Shown one piece after another: positions 48,155-55,612 of a stretch of 64,000 nt of DNA (position 1 is its first letter; each line of letters opens with the position of its first letter). Both the position numbers and the translations under genes were made by a program. The DNA is taken from NCBI RefSeq assembly GCF_900113735.1, contig NZ_FOQM01000008.1, positions 1 through 64,000 of the forward strand. The letters run 5' to 3'. This DNA comes from Bradyrhizobium sp. Gha (GTDB lineage: Bacteria > Pseudomonadota > Alphaproteobacteria > Rhizobiales > Xanthobacteraceae). A model generated the notes under the pieces. That model was not told the DNA's origin. It saw nothing but the letters and a program-made list of their open reading frames with translations, and searched no databases.

Positions 48155-49216
48155 ATGCCAAGCAAGGTTCGTATCGCGCTTGACGCCATGGGGGGCGACG
48201 TCGGCGCCCCTGTCGTCATTCCAGGCGCTGCCATCTCGCTCGACAGGCGCCCCGCGACCGAATTTCTGCTGGTCGGCGATCGCGCCAGGATCGAGCCTGA
48301 GCTCGAGCGCCATCCGAAGCTCAAGGCCGCCTCGAAGATCATCCATACAGACGTCGCCGTCAGCGGCGAGGACAAACCCAGCCAGGCGCTGCGCCGCGGC
48401 CGCAAGACCTCCTCGATGTGGCTTGCCATTGATGCAGTGAAGAAGGGGGAGGCGGATGTCGCCGTATCGGCGGGCAACACGGGCGCCCTGATGGCGATGG
48501 CGCGCTTCCATTTGCGGACGCTGCCCGGCATCGATCGCCCAGCAATCACTGCCGTATGGCCGACCATGCGCGGGTCGTCCGTCGTGCTCGATCTCGGCGC
48601 CACGATCGGCGGCGATGCGCGTCATCTGGTGGCGCTCGCAGTCATGGGGGCGGCCATGGCGAGCGTGGTGTTCGACAAGAAGCGTCCGACGGTCGGCCTG
48701 CTCAACATCGGGACCGAAGAGATCAAAGGGCACGAGGAGATTCGCGAGGCGGGAGAAATCCTGCGCACGATGAACCTGCCGGAACTCGACTATGTCGGCT
48801 TCGTCGAGGGCGATGGCATCGGCAAGGGAAGGGCCGATGTGATCGTGACCGAGGGGTACAGCGGCAACATTGCACTCAAGGCTGCCGAGGGAACCGCACG
48901 CCAGATGGCGGACTTGCTCCGCAACGAGATCCAGCGCAGCTGGTTGTCCAGGCTCGGTTATCTTTTTGCACGCAATGCCTTCCAGGCGCTGCGTGACAAA
49001 ATGGATCCGAACAAGTCAAATGGCGGCGTGCTGCTCGGGCTGAACGGGCTCGTGGTCAAGAGCCATGGCGGAATCAACTCCGAAGGCTTTGCCTATGCGA
49101 TCGATGTTGGTTATGAGATGGCCAAGTTCGATCTTCTGAACAAGATCAATCAGATGCTCAACCGCGATGGGGGTGCGCTCGGTTCCGTGCCAACCGCGCC
49201 GGAGGATGTTTCGTGA
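48155..49216 (+). CDS. plsX: Phosphate acyltransferase PlsX
   Basis: PlsX converts acyl-ACP to acyl-phosphate for phospholipid synthesis. The 353-residue protein opens [25 protein letters not shown] and has [13 protein letters not shown] and [12 protein letters not shown]. The ATG at 48155 gives the known length; the frame extends further upstream without similarity. Its TGA overlaps the fabH GTG. Confidence 0.96.
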   Translation: MPSKVRIALDAMGGDVGAPVVIPGAAISLDRRPATEFLLVGDRARIEPELERHPKLKAASKIIHTDVAVSGEDKPSQALRRGRKTSSMWLAIDAVKKGEADVAVSAGNTGALMAMARFHLRTLPGIDRPAITAVWPTMRGSSVVLDLGATIGGDARHLVALAVMGAAMASVVFDKKRPTVGLLNIGTEEIKGHEEIREAGEILRTMNLPELDYVGFVEGDGIGKGRADVIVTEGYSGNIALKAAEGTARQMADLLRNEIQRSWLSRLGYLFARNAFQALRDKMDPNKSNGGVLLGLNGLVVKSHGGINSEGFAYAIDVGYEMAKFDLLNKINQMLNRDGGALGSVPTAPEDVS

Positions 49217-50193
49217 CCAAGATTCGTTCGGTCGTGCTGGGCTGCGGCTCCTATTTGCCGGAGCAGGTGCTGACCAATGCCCAACTGGCGGCGCGCATCG
49301 ACACGTCCGACGAGTGGATCGTACAGCGCACCGGTATTCGCGAGCGGCACATCGCGGCCGACGGCGAGTTCACCTCGCATCTTGCAATCAAGGCGGCGCA
49401 GGCGGCGCTCAGCGACGCCGGCGTGGAGGCGCAGTCGATCGAGCTGATCGTGCTCGCGACCTCGACGCCCGACAACACCTTTCCAGCGACCGCGGTCGCC
49501 GTGCAGCACGGGCTCGGCATCAATCACGGCGCAGCCTTCGACCTCCAGGCGGTGTGCTCGGGCTTCGTGTTTGCGCTTGCGACCGCCGACAATTTCCTGC
49601 GCACCGGCGCGTTCAAGCGCGCCCTGGTGATCGGTGCCGAGACCTTCTCGCGGATCCTCGACTGGAACGACCGCGGCACCTGCGTGCTGTTCGGCGACGG
49701 CGCCGGTGCGGTCGTGCTCGAGGCGCAGGAGCAGCCGGGCAACCCGGCCACCGATCGAGGCCTGGTGACGACGCATTTGCGCTCCGATGGTCGCCACCAG
49801 GGCAAGCTGTTCGTCGACGGTGGGCCGTCCTCGACCCAGACCGTCGGCCATCTTCGCATGGAGGGCCGCGAGGTCTTCAAGCATGCGGTCGGCATGATCA
49901 CCGACGTCATCGTCGATGCGTTCCAGGCGACCGGGCTCAATGCCGACAGCATCGACTGGTTCGTGCCGCATCAGGCCAACAAGCGGATCATCGACGCCTC
50001 CGCCCACAAGCTCCATATCGCGCCGGAGAAGGTGGTTCTGACGGTGGACCGTCACGGCAACACCTCGGCTGCCTCGATCCCGCTGGCGCTGTCGGTGGCG
50101 CGGAAGGACGGCCGCATCAACCGCGGCGACCTGGTTTTGCTGGAGGCGATGGGCGGCGGCTTCACCTGGGGCTCGGCCCTGGTGCGCTGGTAA
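49213..50193 (+). CDS. fabH: 3-oxoacyl-ACP synthase III
   Basis: FabH starts fatty acid synthesis by condensing acetyl-CoA with malonyl-ACP. The 326-residue protein has the catalytic triad Cys115 (AVCSGF), a His in VPHQANKRI and an Asn in HGNTSAAS. It begins with GTG at 49213, sharing four bases with plsX. The plsX-fabH-ihfA order is conserved in Rhizobiales. Confidence 0.97.
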   Translation: MTKIRSVVLGCGSYLPEQVLTNAQLAARIDTSDEWIVQRTGIRERHIAADGEFTSHLAIKAAQAALSDAGVEAQSIELIVLATSTPDNTFPATAVAVQHGLGINHGAAFDLQAVCSGFVFALATADNFLRTGAFKRALVIGAETFSRILDWNDRGTCVLFGDGAGAVVLEAQEQPGNPATDRGLVTTHLRSDGRHQGKLFVDGGPSSTQTVGHLRMEGREVFKHAVGMITDVIVDAFQATGLNADSIDWFVPHQANKRIIDASAHKLHIAPEKVVLTVDRHGNTSAASIPLALSVARKDGRINRGDLVLLEAMGGGFTWGSALVRW

Positions 50194-50325
50194 AGCCACA
50201 TCGATAAAATTTTGCCGAATCCGCGCCTGATATCGATGCGTCTGCATTGATGAGCGGTGTTGACCGCCGGAACGTAAGCTCCTAATTTCAGACAACAATT
50301 GTTCGCCGTGATGTGGGGCAGGGCG

Positions 50326-50667
50326 ATGACCGATACAAGCAAAACCGTAACGCGTGTTGATCTCTGTGAGGCCGTCTACCAAAAGGTGGGTCTGTCGCGC
50401 ACGGAATCGTCCGCCTTCGTGGAGCTCGTGCTGAAGGAGATCACCGACTGCCTTGAAAAGGGCGAGACGGTGAAATTGTCCTCGTTCGGCTCCTTCATGG
50501 TTCGCAAGAAGGGCCAGCGTATCGGCCGTAATCCGAAGACCGGCACCGAGGTACCGATCTCGCCGCGCCGCGTGATGGTGTTCAAGCCGTCCGCGATCCT
50601 CAAGCAACGGATCAACGCCCAGCACCGCACCAATGGCGATGCCAGCAAGGCTCAACCCGAGGCGTAA
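50326..50667 (+). CDS. ihfA: Integration host factor alpha subunit
   Basis: IhfA with IhfB bends DNA in replication, recombination and transcription. The 113-residue protein has [22 protein letters not shown], the beta-arm [23 protein letters not shown] and a polar C-terminal tail. The ATG at 50326 is preferred to an upstream in-frame codon at 50299 because conservation begins there. merR follows by 26 bases. Confidence 0.95.
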   Translation: MTDTSKTVTRVDLCEAVYQKVGLSRTESSAFVELVLKEITDCLEKGETVKLSSFGSFMVRKKGQRIGRNPKTGTEVPISPRRVMVFKPSAILKQRINAQHRTNGDASKAQPEA

Positions 50668-50693
50668 TCGCGCCTACGTGAAGGATTTGGCAT

Positions 50694-51278
50694 TTGGACA
50701 AGGCGCCGGATGCGTTCCGAACCATCAGCGAAGTAGCTCAGGAACTCGACATTCCGCAGCACGTGCTGCGGTTCTGGGAGACCCGTTTTTCCCAGATCAA
50801 GCCGATGAAGCGCAGCGGCGGCCGCCGCTATTACCGCCCCGACGACGTCGATCTGCTCAAGGGCATCCGTCGTCTGCTCTATGGGGAGGGCTACACCATC
50901 CGCGGCGTGCAGCGGATCCTCAAGGAGCACGGCGTCAAATCGGTGCAGGGACTGGCCGATGGCTCGGCCGCGGTCTCGTTCGGCGCCATCGAGGACGCCA
51001 TTGGGGCGAGCCTGATGGAGCCCGACGACGAGGCGCCCATCAAGGGCGTCAATGGCGCAGATTCCGACGACGACGACTACCAGGGCGATGAGGAGGAAGG
51101 CATCGACTTCCGCTTCACGGAGGTCGACGACGAGGACATCCTCACCACCTTCCGCAAGGGCGGCGCCGCGGCCGCGCCGGCCGGGCCCAGTGCGCTGGAC
51201 CGGGAACGGCTGGAACGCGTGCTCGGCGATCTCGTCGCCTGCAGGGAGATGCTGGACCAGGCGCTCAAGGACGCCTGA
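50694..51278 (+). CDS. MerR-family transcriptional regulator
   Basis: The 194-residue protein has an N-terminal MerR winged helix ([39 protein letters not shown], about residues 10-48) and an acidic middle ([19 protein letters not shown]) with no metal-binding cysteines. The start is a TTG at 50694, since no ATG precedes the conserved helix. It follows ihfA as in other Bradyrhizobium genomes. Its targets are unknown. Confidence 0.88.
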   Translation: MDKAPDAFRTISEVAQELDIPQHVLRFWETRFSQIKPMKRSGGRRYYRPDDVDLLKGIRRLLYGEGYTIRGVQRILKEHGVKSVQGLADGSAAVSFGAIEDAIGASLMEPDDEAPIKGVNGADSDDDDYQGDEEEGIDFRFTEVDDEDILTTFRKGGAAAAPAGPSALDRERLERVLGDLVACREMLDQALKDA

Positions 51279-51388
51279 GGGCGCTTTCGTCCTCTTTGCG
51301 GTTTGTTCCCGTGGGCTTTGGGCGAAGGCACCAAAATGGTGCGCCTCGCCTTGCGCATTGAGCCGATCCTAGCTAATGGAACGACGTT

Positions 51389-51466
51389 CGGAGCGTGGCG
51401 CAGCCCGGTTAGCGCACTAGTCTGGGAGACTAGGGGTCGGAGGTTCAAATCCTCTCGCTCCGACCA
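51389..51466 (+). tRNA. tRNA-Pro (anticodon GGG)
   Basis: The 78-base gene folds as a cloverleaf: acceptor CGGAGCG pairing with CGCTCCG, D arm, anticodon stem CTAGT/ACTAG with loop CTGGGAG (anticodon GGG at 51424-51426), T arm GGAGG-TTCAAAT-CCTCT, discriminator A and encoded CCA at 51464-51466. Integrase-bearing DNA starts right after it, so its 3' end is the likely attachment site. Confidence 0.97.
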
Positions 51467-51540
51467 TTTTCTTCAATAAAACCAAAGCTGTTTTTGGGCG
51501 GTCAGTTGTCACGGACCACCCAGTTGCCATTTGGTTGCCA
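51464..51540. other. Probable left att junction with TTGCCA repeats
   Basis: Directly after the tRNA, TTGCCA occurs twice (51524-51529 and 51535-51540) in CAGTTGCCATTTGGTTGCCA. A similar stretch (TTTGCCATTGGGTGCCG) lies at about 53428-53444 beside the excisionase gene. Such repeats could be integrase arm-binding sites. The matching right att copy was not found in the window. Confidence 0.35.
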
Positions 51541-51645
51541 AAACTGTTCGCCGAAAGTTCGCTGCGGTCTCTCTTCAGCACCTCCGAAATGCTAGATGGG
51601 CCGCAACGTGCAGAGTGTTTTTGCGTCCGTCACACGGAGGGGGAA

Positions 51646-52002
51646 ATGGATGCGGGCTTAACGGCTGCTGTCTTCGGTCTAGTTGGAGCAATGATCGGTT
51701 CGGTCTCTTCGATCGCCACCATGGTGGTTCAATCCCGGTATCGGGACAAGCGAGACCGAACTAAGCAGATCCTCGATGTTTCACTGGCCGAATACAGCGC
51801 TCATCTCGAGTTGGCCAAGGCGGACCGAGCGCCTCGCGCGGTTCTCCCGATCACTGCCTATGTGCACAACAATGCCCAGTTGCTTGATGCGCTGGAAGCT
51901 GGCGACCTTACGCCTGATCGTATCACTCGGATTATGCGCAAGAACGGGGATTTCTTTAGAGCTGTTCAAGAGACAGACCAGGCTCAGCGGAAAGCAACGT
52001 GA
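51646..52002 (+). CDS. Small element-borne membrane protein
   Basis: The 118-residue protein has one N-terminal membrane helix (about residues 3-28, LTAAVFGLVGAMIGSVSSIATMV) followed by basic, helical cytoplasmic sequence RYRDKRDRTKQILDVS. The ATG at 51646 has CGGAGGGGG upstream. Function unknown. It is convergent with the integrase and sits inside the element next to the tRNA, a common cargo position. Confidence 0.7.
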   Translation: MDAGLTAAVFGLVGAMIGSVSSIATMVVQSRYRDKRDRTKQILDVSLAEYSAHLELAKADRAPRAVLPITAYVHNNAQLLDALEAGDLTPDRITRIMRKNGDFFRAVQETDQAQRKAT

Positions 52003-52009
52003 GGCAAGC

Positions 52010-53133
52010 CTACCGCCGATTCGCCTCTTGGGATGCCAGGGAGTCGCCAGTGCGCTCGCGGTACTCCTCGAGCTTGGTGATGGCGTTAGCGGCCATCACG
52101 CCGCGGCGGGCCATGTAGACCTCGAACATTCGCTGCGCGCGCTCGACGGTCCAGCACAGCGCCTCTGCGACCTCCTGCGGCGTCGCCCCGGCCTCACACA
52201 GCTGCGTCGCCGCGGTGCCGCGGTTGTCGTGGAAGTTAAGGTCGGCCGTACGGACGAAGTCGGCATCAGCGCCGAGCGCCGCAGCGTTGGCGGCGTCGAC
52301 CAGGTCGCAGTCCTCGCGCCAGTGCTCATTGAAATAACGGCGCTGGTAGGCCTTGCCTGATGGCGTCAACATCACCAACGCGCCCGATCGCGGCAGGCTG
52401 TCGAGGTGGTCGCGCAGCTCGCGCGTCGCTGGGATCCAGAGCAGCTTGCCGGTCTTGCTTGAGCGGATCTGCAACTGTATGCCGTTGTAGCGCGTCCATG
52501 GAAAGGTCCTGATGTCCTTGGCGCGCATGCCGGTGTTTCTGACTAGGATCATCGCCGTCTTCATCGAGAGCCGCGCCAGGCGGATGAACTGGTGCTGCAG
52601 CTCCGGCAACCACACCTTCTCGCTGCGATCGCTCTTGTAGAGCCGCTCGAACGAGGGGATGGGATGATACTTGATCCGTCGCTTTTCCTTGGCGAAGCTG
52701 AGCACGCGGCACAGCGCCGACATCAGATTGTCGGCCGAGCGATGCGAGGTCTTGCCGATCTCCTGGTGCCAGGCGAGCGCGTCGGCAGCGAAGGCGTCGG
52801 CGTCATCTGGATCGTTGAAGGTCTCCTCCGGGACAGTCCCCCATTTCTGCTCGATGCGCTTCAGCTTCCACGGATATTGATCGCGCGTCTCTTGGCTGAG
52901 CTTGGCGTAGGTCTCCGAGCTGTCGAAAAACCGTATGAGGTCCTGCAGCGTCTTCTCGCCGCTGGGCGCTTGCGCTTCTCCGCGGCCGCGTAGCTCTCGA
53001 CAAGATTGCCGGGGTCGAGCGGCAGGCCGGTGGCGCGGTGATAGAGAAAGACTTTGACCGACCCGTCTGCGAGCCTCTTGGAGGTCCGCTTAATGCCGCG
53101 GAGCTTTGTGTCCGGCTTCCGTCTGAGGCGCAT
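52010..53133 (-). pseudogene. Tyrosine recombinase (integrase), frameshifted
   Basis: The element's integrase, reading toward the tRNA. The C-terminal frame carries the catalytic set Arg in NTGMRAKD, His-x-x-Arg in FHDNRG and the nucleophile Tyr in MFEVY. The N-terminal part (53133 downward, MRLRRKPDTKLRGIKRTSKRL) is in another frame. A single missing base near 52964 joins SYAAAEKRKRP to SGEKTLQDLIRFFDSSETYAKLSQ; adding one base gives a 374-residue protein. Either it is a decayed integrase, or a sequencing error hides a working one. Confidence 0.88.
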
Positions 53134-53401
53134 TCTCGGCCTTCCAGCGCTGATAGGGCGACAATTCGGCCGCCGAGTCTGTCACAAGACCGGAAGCGCG
53201 GTCCAGTGCCCGGTCGATGGCTTTCCGGTCCCATCTGTTGGTGCCGGGGATGGCGTCGGGGACAATCCCCTCGGCCCGCCAGCGGTCGAATGCCGCCAGC
53301 GTGTTGCAGCCGCAATAGGCGGCGGCCTCGTTCTTGGTGAGGCAGCGCTTCAAGATCTCAGGCCCGCCGGACCGCGCGGGGTCCTCACGTGCGGTCGGCA
53401 T
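53090..53401 (-). CDS. Excisionase-like HTH protein
   Basis: The 103-residue protein has LTKNEAAAYCGCNTLAAFDRWRAEG, a winged-helix of the excisionase/MerR-like type used to direct integrase. It overlaps the integrase start by 44 bases, so both are probably co-transcribed. ATG at 53401 is preferred over a TTG at 53407; GAGG lies about ten bases upstream. Confidence 0.75.
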   Translation of the reverse strand: MPTAREDPARSGGPEILKRCLTKNEAAAYCGCNTLAAFDRWRAEGIVPDAIPGTNRWDRKAIDRALDRASGLVTDSAAELSPYQRWKAENAPQTEAGHKAPRH

Positions 53402-53455
53402 ACTCAACTATCCTCGATTGTCCGCGATTTGCCATTGGGTGCCGTTTTAGGGCTC

Positions 53456-53530
53456 AACAAGGAATCAACAATCGGAATAATCAAACGCGCGAACGGTCGG
53501 ATTTTCAGCAACTTAGGATAACTAATGGCG
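53456..53530. repeat. Left copy of an inverted sequence flanking the 254-residue gene
   Basis: GGAATCAACAATCGGAATAA at 53461-53480 has a near-match, inverted, at about 54541-54560 (GGAATCAACAACGGCAATAA on the minus strand). Weaker similarity continues outward to TAATGG near 53524 and 54494. The two copies bracket the gene at 53522-54286. Confidence 0.5.
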
Positions 53531-54286
53531 GACGTTCGTGCTGCCCTTCGGGCGCCCGCGGAGCGTCATTGCGGGCCGGCCCATTTCGGCATCATGCTTT
53601 GCCAGCTTCAACCGAACGCGCTCGTTGTTCTTTCGAGCACGCACTAAAGAGTCGCTTCGTTGTGCGATGGTTTGACGTCCGCGGTCGGCGCCGAGTGCTT
53701 TGAACGGCTCTGCCGAAACATCGATGTCGCGCCATTGTCCCGTAGTCTGATGATCATCCGCGAAAATGATCATGCCCCACTTACGATGGTCGACGAGGTT
53801 GACGCCTGACCAGGCACGCGTCGGAATCCACTCAACTTCGTCACGCTGCTTTCCTCGCGCTAGCCGTCGCGTATCGCGCGGGCGACCCCGTTTGCTCGAC
53901 ACGTGTTTTCGCAACATGGCCGCGGTCTCGTCCATGGCCCTGGACCAGGGATGCTCGACGCTCAGATCGCCGGGCTTCCAATTTCCGCGAATGTGCTTTC
54001 GGTACATTGCCCCCGGGGTAGCCTCATACAACGTCGCGCGACCCTCATAGGTCATGAGCCACGTTCCCATTGAAGGATGTTTTTCACCCGGATATGCGCG
54101 TCGCTCGATGATGCGACCAAAGGCCAACTTGGTCAGCTCTATATCGCCGGTGGCAACCCACACGATCGCGACCTCGAGCGGCCACCATTCCTGATCGAGA
54201 AGCTTCCCGAGACCGCGTACCGCAGCTTTCTTCGCTGCTCGCCGCGCGCGGGGCGCGCCGTCGGTATCGGGTTTGCGATTCGCCAT
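53522..54286 (-). CDS. Element protein with two AT-hook-like motifs, unknown function
   Basis: The 254-residue protein is not recognised. It has RGRP motifs at residues 133-136 (KRGRPRDTRR) and 243-246 (LRGRPKGSTN), which resemble AT-hook DNA contacts, an N-terminal basic stretch (RARRAAKKAAVRG) and a Trp-rich region (QEWWPLEVAIVWVA). Minus strand, same as the integrase. ATG at 54286. A DNA-binding or regulatory role is an inference only. Confidence 0.65.
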   Translation of the reverse strand: MANRKPDTDGAPRARRAAKKAAVRGLGKLLDQEWWPLEVAIVWVATGDIELTKLAFGRIIERRAYPGEKHPSMGTWLMTYEGRATLYEATPGAMYRKHIRGNWKPGDLSVEHPWSRAMDETAAMLRKHVSSKRGRPRDTRRLARGKQRDEVEWIPTRAWSGVNLVDHRKWGMIIFADDHQTTGQWRDIDVSAEPFKALGADRGRQTIAQRSDSLVRARKNNERVRLKLAKHDAEMGRPAMTLRGRPKGSTNVRH

Positions 54287-54627
54287 GCTGCTAGGATAGC
54301 AGCGGGCATGCCGCGCACCGACCTAGTTTATTTGTTTTGGAGCGACCGGCCGCGTGTTGCCTTAGTTGGCGTCGTATGTGTACATTTAGGTGCCTTCAAA
54401 AATTGTCGTAGTTTGCGCGGCGCTCTCCTCCCAGCGGCGGCGTCTCCCTTCTGCTCGCGCGCCTAGCGCATTACGGGGCTACGACGAGTGCTCCATTAAC
54501 GCTGCCAAGCGACTGAACTCGCGCTCGTTTTTCTGCACCATTATTGCCGTTGTTGATTCCGCTCCTCAGCGCGAATTTCAACTCTAGGCAACACGAGCAC
54601 GTGTCGCGGATAGCTGAGGAAAATCGA
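54287..54627. other. Divergent intergenic region upstream of the alpA-like gene
   Basis: These 341 bases separate the 254-residue gene (minus) from the AlpA-like gene (plus). They contain the right copy of the inverted sequence (about 54484-54560), ACACG/CGTGT near 54593-54606 and AT-richer stretches. It is the likely early-promoter and operator region of the element. No gene is supported. Confidence 0.5.
54484..54560. repeat. Right copy of the inverted sequence flanking the 254-residue gene
   Basis: The minus-strand read of this stretch matches the left copy (53456-53530): GGAATCAACAAC, then GCAATAAT and later TTAATGG. The match is imperfect, about 16-17 of the best 20 positions. Confidence 0.5.
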
Positions 54628-54900
54628 ATGACAGAAACGACTGCAGAGGGCTGCCCGCCTGCGAAGCCCCGTCGGCAGGCGACCCCGCCAGACAATCCGA
54701 CCTACAAGCGGCCGCCGGAGGCTGCGGCGTATCTCGGGCTTGCCACCAGCACACTCGACAAGATGCGCGTGCGCGGCGACGGCCCGCCGTTCATCCGGCT
54801 CACCCCGCGCAGCGTGACGTACGCTGTAGAGGATCTGGACGCCTGGGCGCGTGCGCGTCAGTTCAAGTCGACCAGCGAATATCCGGACGCGTCAACTTAA
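54628..54900 (+). CDS. AlpA-like HTH regulator
   Basis: The 90-residue protein has PPEAAAYLGLATSTLDKMRVRGDGPPFIRLTPRSVTYAVEDLDAWARAR, the helix-turn-helix-17/AlpA type that activates satellite or prophage early genes. The ATG at 54628 is preceded by GAGG at 54616-54619; the longer frame upstream is non-conserved. It stands before the primase in the same direction. Confidence 0.8.
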   Translation: MTETTAEGCPPAKPRRQATPPDNPTYKRPPEAAAYLGLATSTLDKMRVRGDGPPFIRLTPRSVTYAVEDLDAWARARQFKSTSEYPDAST

Positions 54901-54944
54901 AGCGCACACGGGTCTAGCCCGGTCGCTGTCGTTCTACGCCTACC

Positions 54945-55118
54945 TTGCTGAGCGGTGTTGCCCGATGGGCAGTCTTCCGCGGTGGTTCGCACCCACGCCC
55001 GTGGCTCCGGGCATCTTTGCCCAGGAGTTGTCGAACCCAATCGCTCGGTGTGACCGGTCAAGAAATTGCCCGGCGTCGCCGCAAACGAGCACCGGGCAAA
55101 AATGAGCTTTTCACTTGA
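54945..55118 (+). CDS. Possible small basic protein
   Basis: An open frame of 57 residues from a TTG at 54945 ends LGVTGQEIARRRRKRAPGKN-ELFT. Its TGA overlaps the TTG start of the next gene (TTGA at 55115-55118), which favours translation. No ATG or clear ribosome site exists, so this is a weak call. Confidence 0.3.
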   Translation: MLSGVARWAVFRGGSHPRPWLRASLPRSCRTQSLGVTGQEIARRRRKRAPGKNELFT

Positions 55119-55612
55119 AAATCCTACACGAAAAGGGCTCGCAGCGCAAAGGCGCTGCCGACAACATTCTTGCTGCGCTCCTGGTACCCGATAGCGGCGC
55201 CAGCTTCCACACGCTGATCGTGCCAGGCGGTTCGAAGAACATCGCCAACGTCGGTTTGTCGCCCGGTGGAGGTCTCTCAAAACGCGCACGACGCATCGCG
55301 ATCGAGGCTCACGACTTCGTCCAGTTCAACATCCACGCTGAGGCCGGCACCGAGCAGGTGGCGGATTTCAACGCAAGCACGTTGCGCTGGGGCTTCGAGC
55401 GCTCGCAGCAGATCGCCATCTGGTGCGAACCGGGCAGCAGCTTCTACGACAACGTCGGCGGATGGCTGGTCAGCGCGGCGAACGCGGGCTCGAAATTTCA
55501 GACGATCATCAACACCACGCCGTCACAGGCAGAGGCCTGGCGGGCCGCAGTGGATCGTTGGAAAGGCCGCAACTGCGAGGTACGCTTGTTCGGACCGGAG
55601 GGCCTGCAATGA
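55115..55612 (+). CDS. Element protein of unknown function before the primase
   Basis: The 165-residue protein has no recognised domain; it has IAIEAHDFVQFNIHAEAGTEQVADFNASTLRWGFERSQQIAIWCEPGSSFYDN and CEVRLFGPEGLQ. The start is a TTG at 55115, coupled to an upstream small frame. Its stop overlaps the primase ATG (ATGA at 55609-55612). It is likely to act with the primase-helicase, but the role is unknown. Confidence 0.65.
   Translation: MKILHEKGSQRKGAADNILAALLVPDSGASFHTLIVPGGSKNIANVGLSPGGGLSKRARRIAIEAHDFVQFNIHAEAGTEQVADFNASTLRWGFERSQQIAIWCEPGSSFYDNVGGWLVSAANAGSKFQTIINTTPSQAEAWRAAVDRWKGRNCEVRLFGPEGLQ

Noticed and set aside
55423..55608. Upstream extension of the primase to 55423
   Set aside because: It is an unconserved Arg/Gln-rich stretch overlapping the previous gene; the ATG at 55609 forms an ATGA overlap and begins the conserved part.
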